Shown here: in pieces, positions 24,301 through 40,892 of the stretch | How positions within the stretch are numbered: position 1 is the first letter of the stretch | How the letters are laid out: every line of letters begins with the position of its first letter | NCBI GenBank assembly: GCA_964036155.1 | Contig: OZ038423.1 | Span: 19,979,249 to 20,043,248 of the forward strand | Direction: 5' to 3' | DNA: 64,000 bases | Source: Diploscapter coronatus | Taxonomy: Eukaryota; Nematoda; Chromadorea; Rhabditida; Rhabditidae | Position numbers and translations under genes: made by a program | The notes under the pieces: model-generated | The model's database searches: none | Told to the model about the DNA's origin: nothing | The model's input: only the letters and a program-made list of their open reading frames with translations

Positions 24301-27300
24301 GTCAAAATGTGGAAAAGCAGAGGAAAATTGTTGCTGAAGTTCGTCAAATTAAAATTTCATCCAGAAATAATGCTTATTTAGGTGCATCGTTTCATCGCGT
24401 TTTATCTGGGCAATCTGAATTGTCAATATGAAATTTCGATATTCGCTGTGGATGACAGAAACAGAAGAAGCGAACCGTTTACTGCAGTTGCTTCCAAAGA
24501 AGAGAAGCAGATGAGTTTGTTGTTGAGAGGACAAGTCACTGTTAGCCAATTAGTACGAATTTTAGATTTTATTGGAAAAATAACAAAGAATTAAAAGTTA
24601 TGAATTATGATTAACTTCCATTTAGGAGTTAAACTAAACTTGAATTATTCGAAATTTATCCAATTATCCTTAGGGACAAAATTTTAAACTTAACACGCAC
24701 AATGTTAGAATATTCTTGGCTTCTCAATTTCATTAAAACATTTTTTCCGATATTTTAGCTGCTCCTATTCGCAATTCTGTTAACAGCAACTGGTTCTATC
24801 ATTGTTGGCTACATCACTTTTCGACACAAGAGAAAAGGAAGTGTGTATGATGGAATCAAGAAGAAAACCCCGAAACAGCTCAGGAATTATCTGCCAACCG
24901 ATTGTGGTTTATAGTGCTTTCGTCAAATGACCACCCAATCAAACGTTTCAGATAATATCCGCGTGACTCGGATGACGCAAATGAGCAAAACGCCCTCAAC
25001 AATTGCCTCATCTGACTATTCGAACACAACGCGGAGCAGCATTATTGTAATGACTCAAGCTGAATAACAAGCAATTACGTTTCATAATTGAATGTAGGCA
25101 GTTCCATACACGGCCACAGCAGCAAGGCAGGCACTCACTCTGCCCAGATGCCAACGCAAATGCTCGTTAGATGATGGACAATATGAGACGATAGAGAATT
25201 ACGAAACTAATGGACAGGTTTACTCCACTTTCACTATGAAGAAATAGTATACGTTTTTAGTTCTAAATTATCCCATTTAGGCGACTACAGTATCCAACAT
25301 GAGTCTGCAATTCGTTTGCGGTATTGAACATCCTGCAGCAAGGCATTGTCTGACGAAATTCAAAAAGTAAAGGATTCTGAGATGGTTTCTATTCAAAGAG
25401 AACATTTTGCAGAGTTTCATCTCCACATCTGAAGTGCTCTCTATCGCTAGTTGGATTTCAATCTTCTCATTTCACAGCGATTCATGTGGTAGATATTATG
25501 GAACGAACTTCATATCTACTCAAGTATTCTACAGGCAATATTTTCAAGTGATAATTTTTATAGAAGGATTATTTCAGGAAGAGTAGATGAATTAATTCGT
25601 GAAATGCACATTATGAACCATCTGAAAGATCGAGCTGGAATTGGAATAACATCTTTAGTTCAGCTACAAGGAATTCTAGCTGATGGGAATAAGGTTTCCA
25701 TTTCAATAAGATAATATGCGGAAAATATCTCATTCAGGTCAATGGATTATTGTACGAGCCTTGTCGAGGTGGCTCATTGACTGCATTTCTGCATGACATA
25801 TCGATTCTCTACAGACACAGCGGACACAGCTCATCATCCTCAGGCTGCACTGGATCTGATACATCAATGTAATAGTAAAATAATCATTTGGATACTATTG
25901 AAAACTCTAATTTAGTTATCGATCCGACGACATCTGCCAATTTGTTATTTCAAACATTATTTTATCAACTGCTTGCGACGTTGCATCTGCACTAGTAAGT
26001 GAACAATAATTTTTGTATATATGTCATGATATGCTGAGTATACAGGGTATAAAATCAAATAAGTTCGGGCAACAACTTTTCCCTAAAGTAGTGGAAAGAT
26101 TCCAACGAGTTAATCAATTTTAGTATTGAGAATACAAAAATATTTTTTTTAAAATTACAATTTCGTGTTAAAGTATTAAAAGTTGATCTTCAAACTTGTT
26201 GCGCCGACTTATTTTCCACTCTGTAGAACAGATTTTTATCAAAGCGCTAATGACATTTCTTTTCAGGAATATCTGCACGAACGATGCATTTGTCATTCTC
26301 ACATAACTTCTGAATCCGTGTATTTGAGTGAAGATTTTTCTAATATCGTCCATTCGAAGGCGAGTTTCACTGCTAAACTTGGAGATTTCGGTATATTTTA
26401 ACAAGTGTGGACGAAAAAAATGATTTTTAAAAATTTAGGTTGGGCAGAGATAGAGCCTATTTGCTCCAACAGTCCTATTGATTTGAGCATTTGTGCACCA
26501 GAAAAGAGGCTCTCCAAGCAAAATGATATGTTAGTGAAATCAAAGCATCAATATTCAATCATCGCTTTTTAATTGTTACAGCTGGCAACTCGGTTTATTG
26601 CTATCAGAAATATCTTCCCTCGGCCTTTTCCCGACCGGATATCTCTACTCTGCTCACTTTCCAATCAGCAAAAATTCTCTTCAGACATTCTTCGACAAAG
26701 TCGCTCGATCTCAGAAAATACAGTAGGATTTTCTATTGCCGGCTGCAAACCATTGAAAGCGAACTAGAACTGACGCAGCGAGAGGGAGAGAAAGGCACAC
26801 GAATACGTGAGTGCTCGTCGCTTTATTCAAAAAGCTCTTATCGGCGAATTTCTTCGTTTTCCTTTGTTTTGTTCGATTTATTTTTGTCATCCAAATATCA
26901 GTCACAATAGTCGGAAGCTCCTAAAATCGATAGCACGTCGAACGAATACCGCCAACAACGAAAAATCGCGGAAGAACTTTTAATGCAATAGCCAAATTGA
27001 TGGTTATCTTCGCGAGTTCTTCGATTTCATTGATACCAAGCGCTTCCGACCACCTTGCTCGACATTTTGATGACAAAGACGAATAAATAAACAAAAATAA
27101 AACACGAGAACGAAGAAATTCGGCGATAACCGCTTTTTGAATAAAGCAACGAGTAATCGCGCATTCGTGCGCCTTTTTCTCCCTCTCGCTGTGTCAGTCC
27201 TAGTTCGCTTTCAATGGCCTGCAGCCGACAATAGCTATTCAGACTTATTTATCAACGTTCAATCTGTCTAATTTAACAACTTTATTTTCAGAGAAATATC

Positions 27301-27569
27301 GCCCCCGTACATTTTGGATATTGCTAGAGAATGTCTGCATTTGGATGCAAAGAACAGAATAACGGCTAAGGGGGTTCATGTAAGATTTATTTATTGACAT
27401 TAAATATTCATCAATTTGGTAAACACTTGTGATAAACGATAGATGATAATGATGAACTAAGGATGAATGTTCAATGTTTCAGGGGAAGTTACGGAAGACC
27501 CGACTCGAGCAAATTGCCTCTTTGCTTCCACTTCCACCCTTTCACCACCGACCATCATGTCTAGTCTAA
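21325..27569 (+). CDS. Receptor-type pseudokinase with FN3-like ectodomain, 22 exons, 874 aa
   Basis: Exons: 21325-21462, 22201-22396, 22546-22568, 22929-23117, 23168-23296, 23901-24048, 24094-24174, 24217-24338, 24382-24552, 24759-24906, 24952-25046, 25098-25217, 25281-25366, 25413-25534, 25578-25693, 25738-25868, 25916-25994, 26267-26390, 26439-26529, 26582-26722, 27292-27379, 27483-27569; the 23-nt exon 3 is chosen because it restores phase. A signal peptide (first about 24 residues) is followed by two Cys pairs (CQATC, CKLGC), reminiscent of the ROS1/sevenless N-terminus, then fibronectin-III-like sequence ending YEISIFAVDDRNRRSEPF, one membrane span (about 399-420) and a stop-transfer RHKRKG. 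The cytoplasmic half has a tyrosine-kinase fold, with an EYLHER helix and DFG at about 738-740, but the VAIK Lys is His (TAIH, about 573), HRD is HSH (708-710), and the following Asn is Ser. A clear Gly-rich loop is missing. Phosphotransfer is therefore unlikely; a scaffold or allosteric role is inferred. Polyadenylation signal at 27827. Confidence 0.88.
23690..23835. mobile_element. Miniature element, CAGACCTAGGGAG family, degraded copy 2
   Basis: Right end CTCCCTAGGACTG is the inverted family terminus, with TGATCATT inside it as in copy 1. The left end is degraded (near TTAGGATGCGAG). It lies in the pseudokinase intron 23297-23900. Confidence 0.5.
26734..27233. repeat. 500-bp near-perfect palindromic element in a pseudokinase intron
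   Basis: The left arm begins TATTGCCGGCTGCAAACCAT; the reverse complement of the right end begins TATTGTCGGCTGCAGGCCAT. The arms of about 240 bp match along their length, sharing GAGAGGGAG, CTTTATTCAAAAAGC and CGAATTTCTTCGTT. There is almost no spacer. It fills most of the intron 26723-27291 between the last kinase-lobe exons. No open frame of note. A foldback element that would form a long hairpin in the pre-mRNA. Confidence 0.85.
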
Positions 27570-29036
27570 CAAACTTAACGAAGTTTCAAAAATAACAAGG
27601 TTAAAAATGTCAAATGTACAAAATACCCGTTAAATTGTTCATTTCGCTTCAGCAAAACAACACAATATTCACTACAAACATGAAAAACTTCGAACTACTG
27701 TAATGATATTGCAAGTTATTTTTGAAGAGTCGTTAAAATTGTATTAGAAAGCAATTACGTCATCACACGGGTCACAAAATATCTCTATTTTTAATAATTA
27801 TTTGTAAAATATAACTATATAGAATGAATAAATGTACTTTTACACCTTAGATTTTAGATCTTGTTTTTTCTGGGATTTTTGTTTTAAAATATTGCTATCC
27901 TGTGAGCTGGGATGTGCGAACTCGAACACTAAGGGACTATCGAATTACCTTTGAACGCTTGCAAGCGATCCACTCGCTTCTGTCTGATAGCTGATAGCCA
28001 TAATTAAAAACTGCAGATCAGAGCTTATCTGGCAATAATAACGGCAAACAAGAGAGAAAAAAACCACGGAAAAACGAGCATTCTTCAAATTTCTAGTTTC
28101 TAGCACTCATTCATATATTACTATGCAGTTTTAGTATATTTGCTATATTATAGTTGACGGAAACTTGCTTCATATTTTCGAGCACTTAAGTTCAAATAAT
28201 ATCAGCTATTATTAGGTGTATAAAACGCGTTTGATCTGGAATAATTTTGCAAAAATAGTACGTCTATTCTTCTCGAAAAATTTTACTTGAATAGATGGAT
28301 AATTGTATCCTACATGTTACAAAAATGCTCTAAATAGGTGGATGGATGATTTATAAATAAATTCCTAGCACAAATGTGTCTGTACACCCCTGTCTGATAT
28401 GATAATCACAAACTAATCTAGCTTTCCTTTATAAGAAGAAGAAAAAGCGTTTTAAATCCTTTCTAAGAATATACTCAAAATTTCATCTCCATTTTGTTGT
28501 TTACGTCGAAATTTTTACATTTTATCGGCGCAGATATGGCTTATCTGTGCTTATACTTTACAAAATCCTCGATATCTTGTCTTATCTCGGATAATCCTGA
28601 TTGATACTTTGTACAGATTCGAGAAAACAGCCTTCTGTCAGAGTCTTCGCTTTCTTTCAAGCTGATCGGATTGATAAGTTTATCGAGCTATCCTTCAGCC
28701 TTCTTCATGCAATGTCCAGTGCAGCAGCTCCTTCTTTCTTTTCCGTCCCCACTTTATGTTGCCCCGCCCCCTTGCCTCTCGGAGCAGAGTTGTGCTTCTT
28801 TTCTCAGCCCAGCTCTTTTCTGCTGCAATGCTGCAGTTGTTGTGTATTCACTTCATTCAGTCAGTCATTCATTCAGATACTCGCATTTCCACTTGCGATA
28901 CTTTCCAATTTATACTCATCGACCAATTGCGTAATCTCATGCCATCATCTTATAATTTCACCTACTAATGAAATCTCGCCGTGTGTTTATCAGCCTTATA
29001 GCATCTAAACTAATCAAATTTGATTTCAGATTCAAG
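27570..29036. other. Intergenic between pseudokinase and PRKX-like genes
   Basis: First part: 3' UTR of the pseudokinase gene (AATAAA at 27827). From about 28690 the plus strand is pyrimidine-rich up to the PRKX-like start. No coding signal, no repeat family recognised. Confidence 0.45.
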
Positions 29037-33253
<4,217 letters not shown>

Positions 33254-35414
33254 CGACTGTTTCCCCACTTTGCTTCATAATCTAGACAGGTTCTTCATTC
33301 TACGGGCTCTCTGCTCTCCCTTTCCCTCTCTAAGACAACCACTTCACAGCTCTCCTTCAGCAATGCATTTATCCTGATCGCTTTATGTATCTGTAAACTG
33401 ATCTTAACTTATCCCTTTTATTGTTGCGGATGTATGTCTGTCTTTATCTTTATCCTTATCTTAGTCTTTGTACCTTATGTATTTTATAGTCATTATCATT
33501 TGGTTTCATCTATATTTTGTGCTTCTGACTTCGAATCATTCAGCTAGTTGCTTTAGGCGCTCATTCCAATTGCAGGTCTCAATGTGCCCCAAAATCAGTT
33601 GTTGGTCAATCTAGTCTATTACTTTTTCAATCATTAATTATCGATTGAGTATCATTAGATTCGTGATTGTTTCCATATTATTGACTGAAATAACTATTAC
33701 ATATCAAGCTATACAAAATATGTATGTAAAAAGTAAATGTATTGCTTTACATATTGCTATATGGGTCAATAAAATCATTTGGATGGTTACTGAATGTTGA
33801 AAAACTATTATGCTGCCGCAAGAGAATTATGAGAGAAATGAAAATCGTAGCTGATTTATGTATGTTAGGTTTACGCTTGGTTATTTTCATTGCGTCTGTT
33901 AGTGCGGTGTTATCTGTACTGACTTTTACAGAGCACAATAATTGCGTGCTTAGCTTCGAAGTCTTTGTTTGTCAATGTAGTTGTCAGGCTGAGGGATCTA
34001 TTAGAATTGGGTCGAATAGAGTTTAGAATATCAATTTACTAACGTTGCTGGGCTATGGAGATACCAAATTAGCATATATTTCCTTATCGATCTCATAGTC
34101 ATTACCTTTCCGGCTCGTTGAATAAACAGTTAAGGGAGCAATTCTTCATCGTTCAATAAACATCAGTAGAGAACTAGCAGAAGACTAGTCTCGTGTGAGT
34201 TTGACAGACAGAAGCAAAGCCAGAAAAAGTGCCAGAATGCAAAGTCATAGTAGTATCAAAGAAGTGGGGTTATCAGAGCAGTTCCTGATATAGGGCTGAG
34301 ATAGAACCGCGACTTTTCACACCACTTAGATCAACCACCAGTTGGCCACCTGTACAGTAACAACTCTAAGCCTAAATCTAAAAAAAAAAAACCTAAATCT
34401 AAAGGGTACAGCCATTCTTGGTACAGTAGATTTATCGCTAACACTTGTCTGATTTATTTGCGAGTTTGGCTGATCTGGAAACATCAAAGTGGATTGATCC
34501 TCAACACATTTGAACCGATTGTGATTCACGTGCTTGCAACTGACTGATTTTTGCCGCCTCGATCATACTTCTTCCTATCATTATTCCTAACAACAAACTC
34601 GACCCCATCACTTCAATATTACACTCGCTTCTTTATGTTTTGGTATCCCAATTTTATTTCCAATGCGGAATTTTATTTGATTGATTAAGGTTGGGATTGA
34701 AGAAAATGTATGTATCGACTCTGAAAGAAATACTTGAGAGAATTCATTTATTCGTGCTGTGTAATTGCAAGATTTCAGTTGAATTCAATGGAATGAATTC
34801 CAGCGCGTAGATTTCAATAGAATTCGATGGAAGAACTATTCGAGTCAGAAGAAAACAAATAATGAGTTAAAATACAAATACGTAGAAAAGTGAATGACTA
34901 AATTTGGGTAAACTCATTCTCGAAATGATTCATATCACGGTAGACGATGTGCTAGAAATTGGAGATAAGATTAAGAATAATAGTGCACAAAACAAATCCT
35001 AAAACCGTGGTGAATAACAAATTTGGAATTTCCTCAAAGGTATACAAAATAATTATGTTTTACGAATAATTTCTAACGGTCTATAGTAAATCATATATCA
35101 TTCACAGCCTAAAATAAGTCTACAATTGGGATACCAAAATAGCACGAGAGATCTAAAACGGATGTAAATTTCACATAGAAAGTGTGTTAACTGGGAAATG
35201 AGAGGGGAGAGATGAGAAGAGACCGCACAACACGATGAGATTTGCGACTGAATGAAAATTTCACAGAAAATCTCATTCTTCACCCGAAAATAATAACGAC
35301 CAAAAGAAATTTTCAAGAAAAAAACTTAGAAAGTATGAAGAACAAATCATTATGTTACAAACAACACAATCAAGTATTTACCATAAATTGGGATGAATTT
35401 AAATGGTAGTTATT
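33254..35414. other. Convergent intergenic region, no supported gene
   Basis: Lies between the 3' ends of the PRKX-like gene and the four-span gene. Contains AATAAA at 33768 and an A-run flanked by two copies of CCTAAATCTAAA at about 34370-34402. A 94-codon open frame at 33742-34026 has a hydrophobic stretch but overlaps the probable 3' UTR and is not supported. Confidence 0.45.
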
Positions 35415-37140
35415 TCAATTTTGTACAGCAGTACTATCTGAAGTAGTAGCTCCATTTAATGGTGCCATTTCCATAGGAGGCGTCTAAAATAACATATCTT
35501 TCTTACTTTTAAAATATTGTTCTGCGAGCAACAATAGAATTTCATTTTTCTCCTAATGAAGCAGCTATAAGTTTGCAATATATATAACTTATAATAAGGC
35601 GCTTTTGAATTACTAGTATTTGATAAAGAAGTCAAAATTTGAAGAAAAAAATATATATCAATTATGGCTAATCTTAATCAATGATAAAGTTATGAATTGT
35701 ATTTCATATTTCATAATATTAATAAACAGCTAAAAATTAACAATGTGTCTAAATAATTCGAAAATAGCTTTAAAATACGAAACTCTACCTTAGGAGTTCC
35801 GCATAACGTCTTAGACGATACAGTTGCGCTGATGATTGCAATGATCAACTCGCAGATTGACAACGCAATCAGTCCGGCATCCAACCGATAATCCGTTCCT
35901 AACCTAGTCATGAATCTGAAAAGAGCAGAATAAATTTGAACAGGAAAAATAGCTGAAGGTAATTACCCTTTCATATTATCTGAAACGTTTGTACCACAGA
36001 ATATTTGACATCGGCTGTTGTTAGGCATCGAAAGCAGATGCCAATCACATTCGCCATAACACTCGTGCTAAGATTAGAAAAGTCGAGAGTTATAGCAAAA
36101 GTAAAAAGTAAAATACCTTATAAAAATGAATATCGAAACCCGAATAGATAATAATGGTTGGCACAAATATCAGAATAGCATGAATATTCATCACAAGGAA
36201 TGCAATCACCAGACCGCGTCTATATGAAGTAGCTCCAAGGAGTCCAATTACTCTAAAACAATGTCGATACTTTCTAACTAGTTGGGCAACTTGGATTTAT
36301 AGTGATATTTCCAAATAGCCATTAATTGGTTAAAAAATAATAATAGAAGTAATATGAACTGTAATTCATACTAATTAGAAAAAAGACAACGAAGTGAAGA
36401 TGTGTTTCTAATTATTCGCAGATTCAAATAATCCACGTTGTGTAATTTAATTTATATAGCATTAAGATGTTTCGCGATAAAGGACAAAATTCATTAGGTT
36501 CAGAATACTCAATCTGAATTGCTTTTCTTCTAATATCGCATTTCTGTACAACATTATTCTGAACGAAAAGCGTATTTTCCATTAGCTAATCAGATATACT
36601 AATTCAAAACTTAGGAATACATTGAGAAGCTACCTGATAGTAAGCTTATGGAGATCTTAAAAATGATGCGCTGATATGTTGAAAAATTAAATCTTAGGCT
36701 GCTAAGCATTGCGAGATAAACATTCGCTGGATATGAAATTTAGAAGAAAAATATTATGTAATGTACTTGTATAGTACGATCTTAGAGTTATAGCTTATCT
36801 CATTTTAACTGTACTCGAATCACAATACCTTTTTCTGTTAATGGTTTAACAGAATAAATGACAAATAAATCGACATACCCGGTTAGAAAGAAGTAAAATG
36901 AACAGCATTCGATGATGCCGTGTATTCGTATTGTATTGACGCGGGTTGATATGTAATCAGCGAGACAAGCCAGTACCATACTCATCAGACCTATCACGGC
37001 GTGTGTCTTGGCCAGAATCTGAAGATATTCCATAAATAGTTCCAGCTACTTTAGTCAAAATATCTTACTTTGAGTAGTCCGAGCATTTTGACTGTCCCTG
37101 CTTCGGACAGTCTGGCTCCTTTGAGGTAGTTGAGTTGCAT
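35415..37140 (-). CDS. Four-transmembrane-span protein, 214 aa
   Basis: Exons (high to low): 37140-37069, 37018-36879, 36252-36117, 36067-35967, 35915-35789, 35483-35415, all phase-consistent. Hydropathy shows four membrane spans: about 25-45 (THAVIGLMSMVLACLADYIS), about 55-75 (IIECCSFYFFLTGVIGLLG), about 85-110 (VIAFLVMNIHAILIFVPTII) and about 160-185 (AGLIALSICELIIAIISATV). The loop between spans 3 and 4 carries five Cys (HECYGECDW, then RCQIFCGTN), so it is probably extracellular and disulfide-bonded; it also has NNS and NVS glycosylation sequons. The layout resembles tetraspanin, MS4A or MARVEL proteins, but the tetraspanin CCG signature is absent and I cannot assign a family. The start codon is one base after an ATTCAG acceptor. 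Confidence 0.78.
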
Positions 37141-37661
37141 CCTGAATGCAAACAAATCAGTTGATCGATCACAAAGCAAATTTCACCAGCATTCATTGAC
37201 TCAGTTATTTTTAGTGGAATGCACTTGTGAGATGGGAGATATTAGTATGCAGAAAGTCGATGAGAGAGCAGAGGACACGTTAGAGTGTGCAAGTTTAGAA
37301 AATTTAGGGGTTTAACATAGACGCATTTCATAAGTTAGCTGAACTCGCAGTTAATTTCAAAATATAGTTTAAATGCGAGAGACCTTTGTCTTGGCGTAAT
37401 TTGCATGGTTGTTTCTGATGAGAATATCGATTGTTGGTTGACAAATTGGCGGTAGAATTGAAATAAGAAGAGAAAAAAGAAAACAGAGATGGACGGAGGA
37501 CGGACGGTAAGCAGAAAGAAGAAGTGGAGGAACTGCAGACTGGGGGCTGAATGATAGATTGAAAATGAAGGAGGGAAGGGGAAGATTGAAGAGGAACTGA
37601 AATGGATCACAAGAAAGGGACGAGCAACACATGCAAATGACTTGATTGCATATCATATATA

Positions 37662-38024
37662 GGGGCCGCAAATGGTTGCACATCGTTTACAATTTTCGAG
37701 AATCTCCTACTCTAAGTAATTAAATACGATGTCACTAAGATATTCGAAAAGAGGAAATAAAATAAAAATCATTTTTAATCGAAATATGCCGCCAAAATCG
37801 ACCAGGAAAAATTAACACGATTTGGTGGTATACAAGCCCTGCGGACGCGCATTTGCTGACAAGATTTTCGGATGAACAACCACTTCTATGGATGGTTTAT
37901 CAACTCTGATAGTGACCTTTCGTGAACACCAACTTTGAAGGGACTTGCTTCCGATTTTTGAGCTTTTCAACGATCACTTTTTGAACAAAAGCGACAAATG
38001 AAGAGGGGTGGAGTTTGCGGCCCC
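37662..38024. mobile_element. 363-bp miniature element with GGGGCCGCAAA ends and TA duplication
   Basis: Starts GGGGCCGCAAA and ends TTTGCGGCCCC, an exact 11-bp terminal inverted repeat, with TA on both sides: the signature of a Tc1/mariner-like or similar non-autonomous element. The internal part from 37781 matches the copy at 3611-3852. No transposase frame. Confidence 0.85.
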
Positions 38025-39595
38025 TATTCATATACATGCTTACAATTTGTTGACATGGGAAGTTGCGTTGTCCTTCCATTCGCGAAGTCGCCTGTAGCTG
38101 AATTTGGAAGTCATCGAGCAGAGCTGAAGCACACAAATACACAAATCGAGTGAATAAATGGAGAAGCTAGAAAACTCCAGAGAATAAATGAGAGTGAATA
38201 TTGAATGGAATGGAATGGAATGCTACTGTTATCTAATCGAAAATTAGGTTGCGTAGCTGGAAGAAAGGAGGAAAATGAAGGAAGAGATGCAGAGAGGAAG
38301 CGGAAAGAGCGTTAAAAAGAGACCCCCGTTCGGACTGCTGCTATGTCAACATATAAAGTGTGAGAGAGACTGTGCTTATGACAGAGACGAGATGGATGGT
38401 GAACAGGGAAACACATCAAAACACTACGCAATGCACCCACACGCATATGAATCCGAGAGCACATGCTTTCTACACTCCTTCTATAGCACTACATATCATT
38501 CAGCATACTCATTCCCGCTACTCTTGCAGACATTTTACCTCAATTTTGAAATTCTGTCCATTTCAAAATGACAAATTAGAGATGATTACTCATAAATGTG
38601 AGTTTGTAGATGAAATCTTTCAGCGACAGAATGTCATAGAATTGAAGGAACAGCGAGGGATGAAAGGACACCCAAAGGCGATATTGATTGTTCACGAGAA
38701 AGTGAGGGGAGGGAGAAGGGAAAGAGGAGAGAGAGGGATGAAGGAGGACGAATAATGAAACGAATCGAGAAATGTACGGATCTGAATGTGCGTTTCCTTA
38801 TTTTGAATTATATTTGTAAATAACAATCTACCTGACTCGATTTTCTACTGTCTGCATGTTGTCGAGTTGATGAGATCTTGGTGTCCAAGTTTTCTTTCAG
38901 TCTGTCAAATTTATAGTTGTCAGTATTGCAGATTCTCTAGAACGTGGTTAATTGAAGGTCCCATTTTGATCTGGAATAAATACGTAAATACGCTTCAGCG
39001 AATGTTCACTTGAAGGGATGAGCGCTAAAATTGGCAATAACAAACGAATTATTGGATAGAAAATTACGATGAAATTTTCAGTGAAGATCAGCTTGTAACC
39101 TTATCTACGAAGAGTGAAGATTGAACTAATGCAAAAATCATATGACTACGAGGTGTGATAATACAAACTAACATGCGATTTTAACAGAATGAGCAGATTT
39201 CCATCATCCCGTGGATTTTAAAAATTTGCAATCTCATAAATAGCACTTTCTCCAATTGCTTAGAGCACTTTAATCCAAAATATCCCATTTTCATTTTGCA
39301 TTGAATCTTTGAGTCTATTAACTATGAAGGAATAAATCCCTCTGTCTGCTCACTACAATTCGCGTCCGAACAGCCATCGACCAGAGGGGAAATCTCCGTC
39401 TTAAAGGCGAAATTCCGAGACGAAAGGAAGGAAATCGCAGAAAATTGCAAAGTGAGTGAAGTGATCAGAAACCGCGGCCAAAATGCACTACTTTTAGCAC
39501 TAAATAAAAATTGTCAGAGCTTTATTGTCTTATTAAGAAGACGGATGCCATAGCCGAAAAACGATGCTTTTCCTTAGGACTTAGGCAGACCTAGG

Positions 39596-39777
39596 GAGCA
39601 CTTTCGTCAGACGAAAATAAACTATAGGAAGTAGGTCGCACGAATGAATTCATATTCTGACACCAGGCCGCATTGACGAAAATTTTGGTTAATTACAGAT
39701 TAAAGAGAGGACTTTGTTAAGAAATATACAAGAGATAGGTCACAGGACCTTTCTGACGACCGTCCTCCCTAGGTCTG
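39596..39777. mobile_element. Miniature element, CAGACCTAGGGAG family, best copy
   Basis: About 182 bp. Terminal inverted repeats of about 26 bp: left CAGACCTAGGGAGCACTTTC, right (inverted) CAGACCTAGGGAGGACGGTC, both going on GTCAGA. Related copies at 14045 and 23690. Internal sequence is AT-rich and non-coding. Confidence 0.8.
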
Positions 39778-40264
39778 AGTTTGGATCAAAATTTTGATAA
39801 GAAAATACAGTTCCCAAATGAAACGCTCGTGGAGAAGGAGGAGTGGAGAGCAAGCGTGATAAATTACAAAAAAAAATTCCCGAAACGATCATAGAAATCT
39901 TCGTTTTCCTATTAGCGATATTATTTTTTACAATAAAAGTGCGCGCTGTCCTTCCTTTCCTTGAAAGTCTAGTCGTCTATTTAGCGTATTAGTGCAAGTT
40001 TCCAACCTTTCTTTTTTATCGCTATTTGACCTGTTGTGATAGGTAACAATCTAGTGACAAATGATATCATATCAGAAGTTAGGTAATGCACCAATGCACA
40101 TTTTGTACGGATTGGAAAATCTTCTTAAAACAAGACAATACATGCATCGAATTATCTGCAAAACTAGATATAAAAATGGATGGCTGAAGTAAAGAGAACT
40201 AGAATAACTCACATCTTAGTTTGAAACTGCACTAATTCAGACGGGATGCAATGAATGAAGCTGC

Positions 40265-40389
40265 AATTAGAGAGTAACTTGGAAATCTCAACCCCTCAAA
40301 CCATGCGAAATAGTGTGAGAAAAGATTTTTTTCCCTACAATCTCTCACCCTACTTCGCATGGCTCGAGATTTCCAAATAACCTAATTAG
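40265..40389. repeat. 125-bp palindromic element, related copy in AGFG intron
   Basis: Left arm has TTGGAAATCTC then CCATGCGAAATAGTGTGAGA; the inverted right arm has TTGGAAATCTCGAGCCATGC then GAAGTAGGGTGAGA. AATTAG is at both outer ends. The copy at 44188-44290 shares these blocks. Confidence 0.7.
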
Positions 40390-40892
40390 TGAGTTTTTGA
40401 TAAAATTGATAAGCCGCTAAACGAGCAAGATAAAACTGATCACGATATCTAAGAAAAGGGAAAAGTTGTGAGGAACAAATTCATTTTTCGTTTACTCACG
40501 AAAATGAGAAACTATGGAGCAGAAACAAGAAGAAAAATGTTATGTGAAAAGGCGGGAGTGTGAAATAATGGGGTCAAATTGGTGCTGACTGCTTTGTGTT
40601 GTGCTGGTGGAGCTGTCGAAAAGGCAAAAAGGCTGAACGTTCCCAAAGGACACACACAACTCTTCGACTCGTCACATTTCCACGGCACAGCGCGATGCCA
40701 CAAATGCAGAATGTCCAAAATGCCCACAAATGCCACAATTCTATTGCTCTGGATCAATGCCCCTCCCCTTCGCTTCTCCTCTCCCTCCCTCCCTCCCTTC
40801 CCACTTCCCTCCCAAAATGTCCTCGTCCCTTCTCCCTTTTACCCGCTCTCTTCATTCCCTTCTTTGGCCCTTTCTTCTGCTTGCTCTTCAAC

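Noticed and set aside
33742..34026. 94-codon frame with a hydrophobic stretch
   Set aside because: Overlaps the likely 3' UTR and polyadenylation signal of the PRKX-like gene; no signal peptide, no homology seen, no splice support.
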